33,063 bases of DNA from Paenarthrobacter sp. Z7-10 (GTDB taxonomy: Bacteria; Actinomycetota; Actinomycetes; Actinomycetales; Micrococcaceae), in contig NZ_JADPVH010000047.1 in assembly GCF_026932795.1 (NCBI RefSeq), forward strand, positions 1 through 33,063, in the 5' to 3' direction. The notes below the pieces were generated by a model. It had not been told where the DNA came from. It worked only from the letters and a program-made list of their open reading frames with translations, and did not search any database. Below, one piece after another: positions 24,683 to 32,940 of this stretch. The position numbers and the translations under genes were made by a program. Every line of letters begins with the position of its first letter. The stretch's first letter is position 1.

Positions 24683-25495
24683 TCAGCTTCCGGTGAGCCA
24701 AACGGCGGCTTCCGCCGTCGCGACGCGGAAGCTGAATGACTGCTCAATGTACAGATGCACGGTCTCCGCATCATGGTGGTCGTAGCCCACCGACAGATCC
24801 TGCCCGGATTCGAACAGGAAGTCACCGCCGCGCAGGCTCAAAACGACCGCTCCGCTGACGCCCGGCGACCAGACAATGGGCCCCCCGAGAATATTGCGGA
24901 GATGTTCGGAGAGCAAATAGCCGCCGTGCTCGGCCGCCTCGATGACAGCGGTGTAATGTCCGGGGCCCAGAGCCAGCCCAAAGGGACCACTGATGCCATT
25001 GCGCAACAGCATGGCAACGGCCTTAGCGACGCGCTTGGGATAATCGCTGAAGTCCTCCACCCGCGGGACGGTGGGAAGCGGCGTCGCCTCGGTGATGCCG
25101 GTGATCCCGCCCCGCTCCCAGCCATGGAAGACCGCGATATTTTCCGTACTTGCCATCTGGAGTGCGGCCTCATCGAGCCCCTGCAGGTCCACATCCGCCG
25201 CGCCGCGGTCATTATCCAGCAGCTCACTGCGCGACACAGTGAAATTAGCCCGCACCTCCACCAGTGGAAGGACGCGCCGACGGGCGGCGGTGATGCCCCC
25301 GGCCGGAGTTTCCTGCACGGCCTCGGTGCGGCCCAGGTTGGTTGCTGAGTAATCCCAGCCCAGTGGACCCGCGAAGTCGACCATTTTCCGGGCACCGAGC
25401 GCTACGGTGAGCCGTTGTTTGGCTTCGGCGTCGAGGAGGTTCCAGCCGGCGTCGGAGATGGGTGCGTGTTCACGCAATAGGTGGTTCATGGTCAC
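24683..25495 (-). CDS. Family 1 encapsulin shell protein
   Basis: Shell protein of an encapsulin nanocompartment (HK97 phage-coat fold, formerly linocin-like/CFP29). The 270-residue length fits T=1 family members. Recognisable blocks are NHLLREHAPISDAGWNLLD (the N-terminal helix that binds cargo targeting peptides), FAGPLGWDYSATNLGR, RRVLPLVEVRANFTVSRSELL, ALQMASTENIAVFHG and the C-terminal SFSFRVATAEAAVWL. GTG at 25495 is chosen because AAGGAG lies 8 bases upstream; an ATG two codons later is possible. The start overlaps the stop of the ferritin-like cargo gene by 4 bases (GTGA), so cargo and shell are coupled. The assembled particle should store iron oxidised by the cargo. Confidence 0.95.
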   Translation of the reverse strand: MTMNHLLREHAPISDAGWNLLDAEAKQRLTVALGARKMVDFAGPLGWDYSATNLGRTEAVQETPAGGITAARRRVLPLVEVRANFTVSRSELLDNDRGAADVDLQGLDEAALQMASTENIAVFHGWERGGITGITEATPLPTVPRVEDFSDYPKRVAKAVAMLLRNGISGPFGLALGPGHYTAVIEAAEHGGYLLSEHLRNILGGPIVWSPGVSGAVVLSLRGGDFLFESGQDLSVGYDHHDAETVHLYIEQSFSFRVATAEAAVWLTGS

Positions 25496-25887
25496 TGGGT
25501 ATTCTCCTTCAGGCTGCCGATGCCAAGCGAGGGATCCGGAGCGCCGGCGGGCGGTCCGCTGGCGCCTCCGCTTTCACCGGCGGCGGCCTCGGACGCTTCG
25601 CCGTTGACAACAATGTCGCCGCTCTGGAACAGGATCCCCCGGGCCGTTTCACGCCACAGCGGTTTGGCACGGAACAGGTACTCCAGTTCCATGGAAAAAT
25701 GCTTATACTCCTCGCCGAGCGAATCTTCCATGATTGCCCGGGCCGCGTCGTCTGCCTCGACCGATATCCGCTGCTCGTACCAGCCGATGGCCTCCGCTTC
25801 CTCCGTCAGGTTGGCACACATCCGGGCGAAGGTCCGCGTCTGGGACGAGAGTTCCTCGGGCGGTTCATGGTACTGGTCAAAACCCAT
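25492..25887 (-). CDS. Encapsulated ferritin-like protein (EncFtn) cargo
   Basis: 131-residue ferroxidase cargo of the adjacent encapsulin. The helical core (residues 10-75) keeps the EncFtn iron ligands: Glu29, Glu30 and Glu32 in TEEAEAIGWYEQR, Trp36, and Glu60 with His63 in GEEYKHFSME. These match E31/E32/E34, W38, E62 and H65 of the Rhodospirillum rubrum protein as I recall it. After a Gly/Ala/Pro/Ser-rich flexible linker (about 95-117), the C-terminus reads SLGIGSLKENTQ, a clear encapsulin targeting peptide. It oxidises Fe(II) and delivers mineral iron to the shell interior. The ATG at 25887 follows AAAGGAC. It is the first gene of the pair. Confidence 0.95.
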   Translation of the reverse strand: MGFDQYHEPPEELSSQTRTFARMCANLTEEAEAIGWYEQRISVEADDAARAIMEDSLGEEYKHFSMELEYLFRAKPLWRETARGILFQSGDIVVNGEASEAAAGESGGASGPPAGAPDPSLGIGSLKENTQ

Positions 25888-26000
25888 TCAATGTCCTTTG
25901 CCATTTTCCGGCGATGCTGGAAGTCACCCAGCGTTCTTTTAGCCAGCGTATAGGTGTACGGAGTCATCTGGCCACCCGGCGGAGCCTAACTGAAGGTGCG

Positions 26001-26756
26001 CTATTCGGGTTCGTCATCGATGGACAGGCCGCGGACGCTGGCGATTTCGGACAGCCGGTGGGCGAGCAGATTCACCGGACTGGTTCCATTGAGCTCGAGT
26101 TCGACTTCCACAATGACTTCCTCGGCCGTGGACGGCTCGGCGTCCGGAGACTTGTCGCCGAGGACGCCCTGCAGCAGTTGCTCGTCAGTGTGCCGGGTGG
26201 TGAAACCCTGGATGGCAAACCCGAGCTCGGTGCAGGCCAGCATGATGACCCGCAGTGCGCCGGTGCCGTCGACGTAGCGAACCTGGATGGTGTGTTCGTT
26301 CAGTCTGCCCAATCGGGTTCGCGCGACGATAAACGGATAAAGGTAAGCCACCAGGAAATGGGTCAATGTCACGAACACCGCGGGGATGACAAGTCCCGCT
26401 CCCGCCGCCGTCCCGACAGCCGCGGTGAGCCAGATCGACGCTGCCGTGGTCAGCCCCCGCACCTTGTTCCGCCGCACGAACACCAAACCGGCTCCGATGA
26501 AACCAATCCCGGAGACGATCTGCGCCGCGACGCGGGATGGGTCAAGGCGCACCAGGTCTTTCAGCAGCACGTCGTCAAAACCGAATTTGCTGATCACCAT
26601 GAATAATGCGGCGCCGGTACCCACCAAGGCATGAGTGCGCATGCCGGCGGACTTGCTTTTCAACTGCCGCTCGAAGCCGATCGCCGTGGACAGGACCAAG
26701 GCCAGGGCCAGGGCCAGGATTTGCGCTCCCCAGATGCTGGCGGGTGCTGCTAACAC
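26001..26756 (-). CDS. MgtC/SapB family membrane protein
   Basis: 251-residue membrane protein of the MgtC/SapB family. Some members aid survival at low magnesium or affect membrane potential, but many have no known role. The conserved start is present: a hydrophobic helix, then GFERQLKSKSAGMRTHALVGTGAALF, later RVAAQIVSGIGFIGAGLVFVRRN and RGLTTAASIWLTAAVGTAAGAG. About five membrane helices occupy residues 8-150. The C-terminal 90 residues form a soluble ACT-like domain with an acidic end (SIDDEPE). The start is GTG at 26756, with GGGAGG upstream. It lies 89 bases downstream of the GDPD-IMPase gene in the same direction, so it may be the last gene of that operon or separate. Confidence 0.92.
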   Translation of the reverse strand: MLAAPASIWGAQILALALALVLSTAIGFERQLKSKSAGMRTHALVGTGAALFMVISKFGFDDVLLKDLVRLDPSRVAAQIVSGIGFIGAGLVFVRRNKVRGLTTAASIWLTAAVGTAAGAGLVIPAVFVTLTHFLVAYLYPFIVARTRLGRLNEHTIQVRYVDGTGALRVIMLACTELGFAIQGFTTRHTDEQLLQGVLGDKSPDAEPSTAEEVIVEVELELNGTSPVNLLAHRLSEIASVRGLSIDDEPE

Positions 26757-26845
26757 GAGCTCCAGCCTCCCTCCCGCCTGGCGATCGAATGAGTAGTCGA
26801 GACCCTAGCACGGGCCCTGATACCCCGCCAGCCGTACATCATGGT

Positions 26846-28450
26846 CTACTTGGCTTCCGCCCGGGCAGTTCGCCACACCTCGTAAAGTTCCTGCGCCGCC
26901 GGCGGGGACGCCGCCAAAATGCCCCCGGTGGACGGAAAGAGGTTGGGCACACCCTCGGAGTCAAGCACCACACCCCCGGCCTCCGCCACGATCAGGAGGG
27001 CCGCCAGATGATCCACCGGGCCGAAGGAACCGATGACCGCACCGGCACCGCGTCCAGCCGCAACGCCCACCACCGTCATGGTCCCCGATCCCATGATTCG
27101 CATGGTTGCATGCCGGCTCCCGAGCGCTTCGAGCATTGGGAGCATCCCCGGCCAGGCCAAGTGGGCAGCCAGTTCGGTGCCGACCACGGTGCCGCTGAGG
27201 GGATCCCGACCGGCATGGTCATCGTCGGGAATCCGGAGCGACTCACCGTTCAGCCGCGCGCCGTAACCGGCCACAGCTTCAAAAAGATCGCCGCGCCAGG
27301 GATCCGCGACCACGCCCAGCACCGGTGTCCGGTCGATGGCCAGGGCCAGGGAGAACGCCGTCCAAGGCACCCGGTTAGCGAAGTTGGTGGTGCCGTCCAC
27401 CGGGTCAAGATACCAGCAGGGCACCCCTGCCGCCGCGGTGCCTCCCATTTCCTCCCCCACGAATCCGTGTTCCGGGAATCTGGCGGCGATAACTTCCCGC
27501 ACATGACGTTCCACGGCCAGGTCCACTTCCGTGACCAGGTCCGCGGGGTTGGTCTTCGTTGATATTGCGCCGCGGTCCGCTGAGCTGGTGTACCCGATGG
27601 CCCACTCCCCCAGTTCATGGGCCACTTCGAAGGCCAGGGCCAACTCCGCCGAAGACAGCCGGGGCGGCGGTTCGGCACCGGCAGTGCTCTCCGGCGCGGA
27701 TGCCACGATGCTTTGCAGCAGGGTCAGTCGGTTCGTCGTCACTGCATCCACTCCCAAATTAAGAACCCATTTCATCGCGTCCACGTCGTCCACGGTCCAG
27801 CAGGAAACTTTCCCGCCGGCAGCGTGGACGGCGTCCACCATGACCGAACTGAGCAGCACATATTCCGTATTCACATACTCCGGCTCGAGTTCCGCCAGAT
27901 CGTCCAGCCCGGGGGCTCGGCGCTGATCCCACGGCAGCCAGATGCGCGCCGAACTGTCCAGGGACCGGATGATCCGCATTCCGGCCAGGTCCCCGCACCA
28001 TGCAACCTCGACACCCGCCCCGGCCACCACAGCCTGAGCCGCCGCGGCCGGTCCGGGCTCGTCCATGTCGATGAGCAGGATGCTGCGTGCCGCTTTGAAC
28101 AGCTCCAGTGCTTCGCTGAGCAGCGGAATCCGCTGCGCTCCGCCGCCCAACCGCGCCACGTCGGCGTAATCCACGGCCCGGATATCCTGCGGCAGGCCCC
28201 ACAGCCGCTCCAACGTGGCGTCATGGAGCAGAACCACCTGTCCATCCCTGGTCAGCCGAACGTCGACTTCGACAAAATCGGCGCCTGAGGCGATCGCGGA
28301 GCCGATGGCGGCCAGGGTGTTTTCCCGGCAGCGGTCGGAATCCCCCCGGTGCGCCGTGACGCGCACCGGCCATGCTGGCTCAACGGGGCCGCTGCCAGGG
28401 TCCGTCAAGGGAAGGCCGACGACGGCGCCTGGCAGTCCGCCGTCTGTCAC
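26846..28450 (-). CDS. Fused glycerophosphodiester phosphodiesterase - inositol monophosphatase
   Basis: One 534-residue polypeptide with two enzymes. Residues about 30-250 are a GDPD: HRGDS (His34-Arg35), ENT (Glu43), EVDVRLTRDG (Glu61, Asp63), LHDATLER (His76) and the late CWTVDD and TTNR motifs. Residues about 265-530 are an IMPase-type phosphatase: DLVTEVD (Asp310), GEEMGG (Glu333-334), WYLDPVDGTTNF (Asp349, Asp352) and GPVDHLAALLIVAEAGG. Key residues of both are intact, so both should be active. Together they could turn a glycerophosphodiester into free alcohols, for example glycerophosphoinositol to inositol. No signal peptide is seen, so the work is cytoplasmic. GTG at 28450 overlaps the ABC ATPase stop by 4 bases, tying it to the importer. 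Confidence 0.93.
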   Translation of the reverse strand: MTDGGLPGAVVGLPLTDPGSGPVEPAWPVRVTAHRGDSDRCRENTLAAIGSAIASGADFVEVDVRLTRDGQVVLLHDATLERLWGLPQDIRAVDYADVARLGGGAQRIPLLSEALELFKAARSILLIDMDEPGPAAAAQAVVAGAGVEVAWCGDLAGMRIIRSLDSSARIWLPWDQRRAPGLDDLAELEPEYVNTEYVLLSSVMVDAVHAAGGKVSCWTVDDVDAMKWVLNLGVDAVTTNRLTLLQSIVASAPESTAGAEPPPRLSSAELALAFEVAHELGEWAIGYTSSADRGAISTKTNPADLVTEVDLAVERHVREVIAARFPEHGFVGEEMGGTAAAGVPCWYLDPVDGTTNFANRVPWTAFSLALAIDRTPVLGVVADPWRGDLFEAVAGYGARLNGESLRIPDDDHAGRDPLSGTVVGTELAAHLAWPGMLPMLEALGSRHATMRIMGSGTMTVVGVAAGRGAGAVIGSFGPVDHLAALLIVAEAGGVVLDSEGVPNLFPSTGGILAASPPAAQELYEVWRTARAEAK

Positions 28451-29616
28451 TGGTCGGCCGTTGCTTCGGTCCCGGAAACCAGCAGTCCGTTGCGGAAAAT
28501 CATGGCCTTGCTGATCCGCGCATAGCCCCTGTCGCCCGGCGCGGGCGCCACGCCGCCGAGGTAGCTTCGCAGCAGCGCATCATCGCGTCGCAGGTACACC
28601 TCGGAGAAGTGGCCCCGCGGAACGATCCGTTCCACCGTCGCCGGCCGATAGCCGGGCAGTGCCGTGGCAGAGAACGCAACGTCTTCGGGACGAATGCCGA
28701 CGACGTCGCTGCCCGATCCAAGAACGCCATCACGGTAACTGCCCTCGATCCGGTTCAGGCTGCCGATGAAGGTCGCGACGAACTCCGTCCGTGGCCGGGC
28801 GTACAACTCCCCCGGTGTGCTGTATTGCTCAATCCTGCCCGCATTCATGACCGCGATCCGGTCCGAAATGGACAGCGCCTCATCCTGGTCGTGGGTGACG
28901 ATCAGTGTGGTGATGCCCAACCGTTGCTGGATTTCCCGGATGTCTTCGCGCACCTTCACCCGCAGCTTCGCGTCGAGGTTGCTCAGCGGCTCGTCCAGCA
29001 GCAGCAGGTCCGGCTCCTGCACCAGGGCCCGGGCCAGCGCGACACGCTGCTGCTCGCCGCCGGAAATCCGACCGGGCCGCGAATCCCTGTGATGCAGCAG
29101 ATTGACCAGTTCCAAAACGGCATCCACGCGGCGGGCGATGTCCACTTTCGGCAGCTTGCGAAGCTTCAGCGGGAAGGCGACGTTCTTGAACACCGTCATA
29201 TGCGGCCACAGCGCGTAGTTTTGAAACACCATGGCGCTGGGCCGCTTTTCCGCCCCGAGGTGTGCAACATCCTGGCCGGCGACAGCGATGGTTCCGGTGT
29301 CGGGAGCCAGGAACCCGGCAATCATGCGCAGCGTCGTGGTCTTTCCGCACCCGGAGGGACCGAGCAGCGAAACCAGCTCCCCTTCCCTGACGGAGAGGTC
29401 AAGATTGTCGATGATCGTCCGGCCGCCGAGCACCTTGGACAATCCGCGCACCTGCAAGCCGCCCGCCTCTTGCGCCGCGGATCCTGCGCCACCGTCGGCA
29501 ACGTCGGCAACATCGGAAGCGGGAGCAACGTCAGTGGCCTCCGTCGACCGCTCCGCCATCGCGCGACCGTGCGATAGAGGTCTCGGAGGCGAGACGGCAT
29601 CACTGGGCATGGACAT
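28447..29616 (-). CDS. ABC importer ATP-binding protein with TOBE domain
   Basis: 389-residue ATPase that powers the importer encoded upstream. It has an unusual disordered extension (residues 1-53, rich in Ala, Asp, Ser), then the nucleotide-binding domain with Walker A GPSGCGKTT (86-94), Q-loop FQNYALWPHM, signature ISGGEQQRVALARAL, Walker B LLLLDEPLSNLD and H-loop VTHDQDEA. A TOBE-type C-terminus (about 290-380) places it with the Fbp/Pot/Ugp-like group of importer ATPases. The ATG at 29616 has AGGGG 8 bases upstream. A later ATG (codon 20) would remove part of the extension and cannot be excluded. It is followed by the fused diesterase gene. Confidence 0.93.
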   Translation of the reverse strand: MSMPSDAVSPPRPLSHGRAMAERSTEATDVAPASDVADVADGGAGSAAQEAGGLQVRGLSKVLGGRTIIDNLDLSVREGELVSLLGPSGCGKTTTLRMIAGFLAPDTGTIAVAGQDVAHLGAEKRPSAMVFQNYALWPHMTVFKNVAFPLKLRKLPKVDIARRVDAVLELVNLLHHRDSRPGRISGGEQQRVALARALVQEPDLLLLDEPLSNLDAKLRVKVREDIREIQQRLGITTLIVTHDQDEALSISDRIAVMNAGRIEQYSTPGELYARPRTEFVATFIGSLNRIEGSYRDGVLGSGSDVVGIRPEDVAFSATALPGYRPATVERIVPRGHFSEVYLRRDDALLRSYLGGVAPAPGDRGYARISKAMIFRNGLLVSGTEATADQ

Positions 29617-29627
29617 GGCTAAAACCC

Positions 29628-30518
29628 CTATCGGATCTGGAAACCTTCGGCGAGCTGGCCACCCATAATATGCTTTCGGGCCAACAGCATCAGCGCAACG
29701 GATGGGATGGACAACAGAATAGAGAACACGGCCGCCACCTGCTTCGGATAATTCAGCACCAACGTGTACATTTCGGTGGGCATGGTGTAAAAAACCGGTG
29801 CGCCGACGAGGTAGGTACCCTGCGCCTCGTCAAAGGAAGCCAGGAAGGACATTACGACCGCCACCAAAATACCTGGCATCGCCATCGGCAGCGTCACGGA
29901 AAAGAACACCCGGAACTTGGAGGCACCGGCATCGCGGGCGGCCTCTTCGAGGCTTCGCGGCACGGCAGCGAAGGCGGCGGCCGGGATCCAAGTCATGAAG
30001 ACCAGGGTGCCCAGCACATGGATGATCAATATCCCCGGAATCGTGTTAATCAGGTTAAGCGTGTAGAACAGCGAGGCGATGGTGGCAAACAGACCCATCT
30101 TGGGAAAAGCGTTTGTGGCGAAGAGCCCGATCAGAAAGGTTTTGCGCGCGAAGAAGTCATAGCGGGCAAAAGCATACGCGGCGGGCAGGCAGACGACGGC
30201 GGAAATCAGCACTGTCAGTGGCGCGAAGAACAACGAGTTCTGCACCGCGACGGCAAGGGCATGATCGCTGAAAACAGTTTGCCACCAGTGCAGCGTCCAC
30301 GAGTCCGGACCAAGGTTGGGATAAGTCCAACTGCCGGCGAACGCGCGAATCCCCAGCCACAGCAGAGGGCCGAGGATGAACAGCAACATGAACGCAACGA
30401 AGAGCCCGACCAATACTTTGCCGACGATGGCGCTGGTCCGGTTAGCGGACACCACCGGGCGGCTGCGGCCCAATCGGGCGGCAGAGTCGGTCGCCGCGAT
30501 GGTCGTAGATACTGCCAT
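29628..30518 (-). CDS. ABC importer permease, second subunit
   Basis: 296-residue inner-membrane permease (binding-protein-dependent transport family). About six membrane helices follow a short cytoplasmic N-terminus. The EAA loop that contacts the ATPase reads EEAARDAGASKFRVFFSVTL, followed by PMAMPG. It resembles the PotC/YdcV-type partner of polyamine/phosphonate/iron-class importers. Of GTG at 30521 and ATG at 30518, the ATG is better spaced from GGGGAGG. Its first base overlaps the stop of the preceding permease gene (TGATG), so the two are coupled. The substrate cannot be told from the permease alone. Confidence 0.92.
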   Translation of the reverse strand: MAVSTTIAATDSAARLGRSRPVVSANRTSAIVGKVLVGLFVAFMLLFILGPLLWLGIRAFAGSWTYPNLGPDSWTLHWWQTVFSDHALAVAVQNSLFFAPLTVLISAVVCLPAAYAFARYDFFARKTFLIGLFATNAFPKMGLFATIASLFYTLNLINTIPGILIIHVLGTLVFMTWIPAAAFAAVPRSLEEAARDAGASKFRVFFSVTLPMAMPGILVAVVMSFLASFDEAQGTYLVGAPVFYTMPTEMYTLVLNYPKQVAAVFSILLSIPSVALMLLARKHIMGGQLAEGFQIR

Positions 30519-31510
30519 CACACCCTCCCCTGATCCTTAGCACTGCGGAAGTTCGCCCACACGTAGAATCCGGCAATCACCGAGGCCACCAGGAAGACGG
30601 CGATGGCCATGACCACGGACTGCTGAGGCTGGTTGAAGGAGACAAAGAAGTTCGTCAGTTCCACACCCAGCATGTTCGGCGCGTTGGGCCCGGTGAAATA
30701 AGGGACCGTGAACGAGCCGATAACGCCTATGGCCGTGAAGGTGGATGCGATGATGATCGGCACGAAGGCCATCGGCATCAGGATCGAGTAGACGATCCGT
30801 GGAAAGCTGGCCCCGGCATCCCGCGCCGCTTCGATCATCGCGTCTGGTATCGCCTGCAGCCCGGAGGAAATCATCAACACTGCGAACGGCAGCGAGGTCC
30901 AGACGGAACCGATGACGATCGCGACAGCGGTGTAACCCCATACCGGCCCCTGCAGGCCGAATTGCGCAAAAACGCTGCGCAGGAACCCGTCGGCCGAATA
31001 AAAGGTCAGGATGGCCCAAGAGGCGATCACCACCGGAATGAACAGCGGAATAATGGCCAGGCCGGAGAGCAGCTTGGCCATCCGGCCGTCCTTCATTTTC
31101 AGGTACAACCCGATGCCCATCGCCATGAACAAAACGATGAGCGTACTCAAGGCGGTGACGACGACGGTGACCAGCAAATCGGCCTGGAACCGTGAACTGG
31201 TAAACACCTCCTGATAGGCCGCCAGCGTTCCCCACCAGTTGTCGGCCTCATGAACATTGAGCCCTATGGTGGCCACCACGGAGTTCAGGCCACCGGTGAA
31301 CCCGAGGCTGAATGCAACGGCAAGCACAATCGGAAAACCAACAAAGAGCAGGATCAGCAGAATCGGAGGCAGCGCAAGGACGAAGCCAAGGGGCGACAGC
31401 CTTGACGTTCTTTTGCCCTTGGGCTTCTTTGTGGAGGCAGACTTCCGCGGACCGTGCTGCTGTCCCCGGGATCCGGGGACAGCCTTCCGCTGCTGCGCCG
31501 TGGTGCTCAC
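30518..31510 (-). CDS. ABC importer permease, first subunit
   Basis: 330-residue permease with a basic, Lys/Arg/Ser-rich N-terminal tail of about 40 residues and about six membrane helices. The EAA loop is IEAARDAGASFPRIVYSILM, then PMAFVP. It pairs with the permease at 29628-30518, the usual heterodimer of PotB/PotC-type systems. The start is GTG at 31510, with GGAG only one base away, which is poor spacing. No alternative start exists before the first membrane helix, so initiation may depend on the preceding gene, whose stop lies 11 bases upstream. The operon order is binding protein, permease, permease, ATPase, diesterase fusion. Confidence 0.92.
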   Translation of the reverse strand: MSTTAQQRKAVPGSRGQQHGPRKSASTKKPKGKRTSRLSPLGFVLALPPILLILLFVGFPIVLAVAFSLGFTGGLNSVVATIGLNVHEADNWWGTLAAYQEVFTSSRFQADLLVTVVVTALSTLIVLFMAMGIGLYLKMKDGRMAKLLSGLAIIPLFIPVVIASWAILTFYSADGFLRSVFAQFGLQGPVWGYTAVAIVIGSVWTSLPFAVLMISSGLQAIPDAMIEAARDAGASFPRIVYSILMPMAFVPIIIASTFTAIGVIGSFTVPYFTGPNAPNMLGVELTNFFVSFNQPQQSVVMAIAVFLVASVIAGFYVWANFRSAKDQGRV

Positions 31511-31521
31511 TCCGGCCGCCG

Positions 31522-32682
31522 CTACTTTCCAGGCACCTTTTGGGCCCAGAGATTGTTCAGGTCCTGCGTCATCTGGGAGAAGTAGGTGGGCCGCAGATTG
31601 TTGATGTCTGCGCTCTTGAACTTATCCTGCACGTCCTGGGGCAGCTTATCGAGGGGAATCACGGGATAGCCGGCGAGGCTGGTGCTCATCAGCGACTGGG
31701 CCTCGGGGCTGAGCACCCAGTTTGCCAGTTTCAAGGCGCCGTCCTGATGGCCGGAGCTCTTGGGGATGCCCAGATAGGCAGCACCGCCGGTAAACGAAGG
31801 ATCGGAAATCTGGGTATAGCTAATGTTTGCCGGAATTGTACCGGTTTTCTGCCCGGTGATGAACTGATCAGACCAGACCGGAGCCATGGAAATCTGGCCG
31901 CTGGCCAGCAGCTCCAGCACCTGATTGTTTCCGTTGGGGTACACGCCCTTTTGGTACATCGAGGAGTTCAGGCCGGCAAGGGTCGCAAAACCTTGGTCCC
32001 AGTCCTTTTCGAGGTCCTTGGCATACCCAGTGACCATCTTTGCCCGGTCGGCCGCCGGCACGTACTTGTCCAGCACCGTGGTCACGAAGGACTGCCCGGA
32101 CCCACCCGAATTGGGCGTGTTGTAGGTGAACTTCCCGGGGTTGGCCTTAATCCAAGCCAGCAGATCATCAAGTGTCTTGGGTGGGCTCGACACGGTCTTA
32201 GTGTTATAGGCCAGCAGAACTGAGGAGGCCCGGTAAGGAATCCCGCCGTTGCCCCCCGCCTTCACGATGTTTTGAGGCAAATCGGCCAACGGCGGGAGGT
32301 TGCTGCTCGAAACCTCGGTCAGCAGGCCGGCTGTGGAGGCCTGGGAGACGAAACCGCCGTCGACCAGGTCAAACCCAGGATCCTTTTTCTGCTGCGTGGC
32401 ACTGGTCAGCTTGGCCATGGTCTGTGAATCGTGCTGGCCGTGCAGGTCGATGTTGACCTGCACCGAATAGCCCGGATTGGCCTTTACAAAGGCGGGCACC
32501 AAAGACTTCTGCCAGAGGTCCTGCACATTCGTGTCGCCGCTGATGAACACGGTCAGACTCTTGTCCGCGCCACCGCTGGCATTGTTGGCCGGAGACTGTG
32601 TACTGCTTTGGGCACACCCTCCCAACGCAAGGGCTGTCGCCGAGACCAAGGCCAATGAGGCTATCACGCCGCGTTTTTTCAC
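31522..32682 (-). CDS. ABC importer solute-binding lipoprotein
   Basis: Extracellular binding protein, 386 residues, anchored by a lipobox LGGC (Cys23). The mature part has the two-lobe pattern of cluster D/F binding proteins: LTVFISGDTNVQDLWQKSLV, GFDLVDGGFVSQAS, GIPYRASSVLLAYNTKTV, a PKTLDDLLAWIKANPGKF strand-helix pair, and a late GIPKSSGHQDGALKLANWVL segment. The open frame starts at 32718, but GTG at 32682 is clearly better: GGAGG lies 5 bases upstream and the signal peptide then begins MKKRG. It is the first gene of the importer operon. The ligand is unknown. The diesterase-phosphatase at the operon end suggests a glycerophosphodiester, and polyamine or iron systems share this fold. Confidence 0.92.
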   Translation of the reverse strand: MKKRGVIASLALVSATALALGGCAQSSTQSPANNASGGADKSLTVFISGDTNVQDLWQKSLVPAFVKANPGYSVQVNIDLHGQHDSQTMAKLTSATQQKKDPGFDLVDGGFVSQASTAGLLTEVSSSNLPPLADLPQNIVKAGGNGGIPYRASSVLLAYNTKTVSSPPKTLDDLLAWIKANPGKFTYNTPNSGGSGQSFVTTVLDKYVPAADRAKMVTGYAKDLEKDWDQGFATLAGLNSSMYQKGVYPNGNNQVLELLASGQISMAPVWSDQFITGQKTGTIPANISYTQISDPSFTGGAAYLGIPKSSGHQDGALKLANWVLSPEAQSLMSTSLAGYPVIPLDKLPQDVQDKFKSADINNLRPTYFSQMTQDLNNLWAQKVPGK

Positions 32683-32757
32683 TGCATCCTCCAGGGGTGC
32701 GGAAGGGAACGGCTCCATGTGGCCGGTGGTCGATCCGATTCAATCGCCATGGTCAAG

Positions 32758-32773
32758 AGCCTAGTAGAAGGCT
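32758..32773. promoter_or_regulatory. Small inverted repeat upstream of the importer operon
   Basis: AGCCT (32758-32762) and AGGCT (32769-32773) flank AGTAGA, 76 bases before the solute-binding protein start. On the minus strand TTGTGC lies 17 bases upstream of TAGCCT, which overlaps the repeat and could form a promoter. The 258-base gap 32683-32940 holds no other gene that I can see. An operator is possible but weakly supported. Confidence 0.3.
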
Positions 32774-32940
32774 ACGACGCGGGTATGACATGCACAAGGA
32801 TCTGTCAGGACATAATATCAAAGTGTAATCAAATGGTTGCCTGCCGCGGATGCCAGCGGTGCCGAGAGGCCGGCGGCCCAAGACGCAAATTACAGCCCAC
32901 ACTGGCGGAAACTCTTCGCCGCTGCTCGCGCTCCCGGTGG

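Noticed and set aside
28372-29577. 401-codon plus-strand open frame opposite the ABC ATPase gene
   Set aside because: The opposite strand encodes intact Walker and signature motifs; this frame is a shadow.
32801-32830. CTGTCAGGACATAATATCA as a second PafBC-type promoter
   Set aside because: The spacing to a TAnnnT element does not fit and no plus-strand gene follows.
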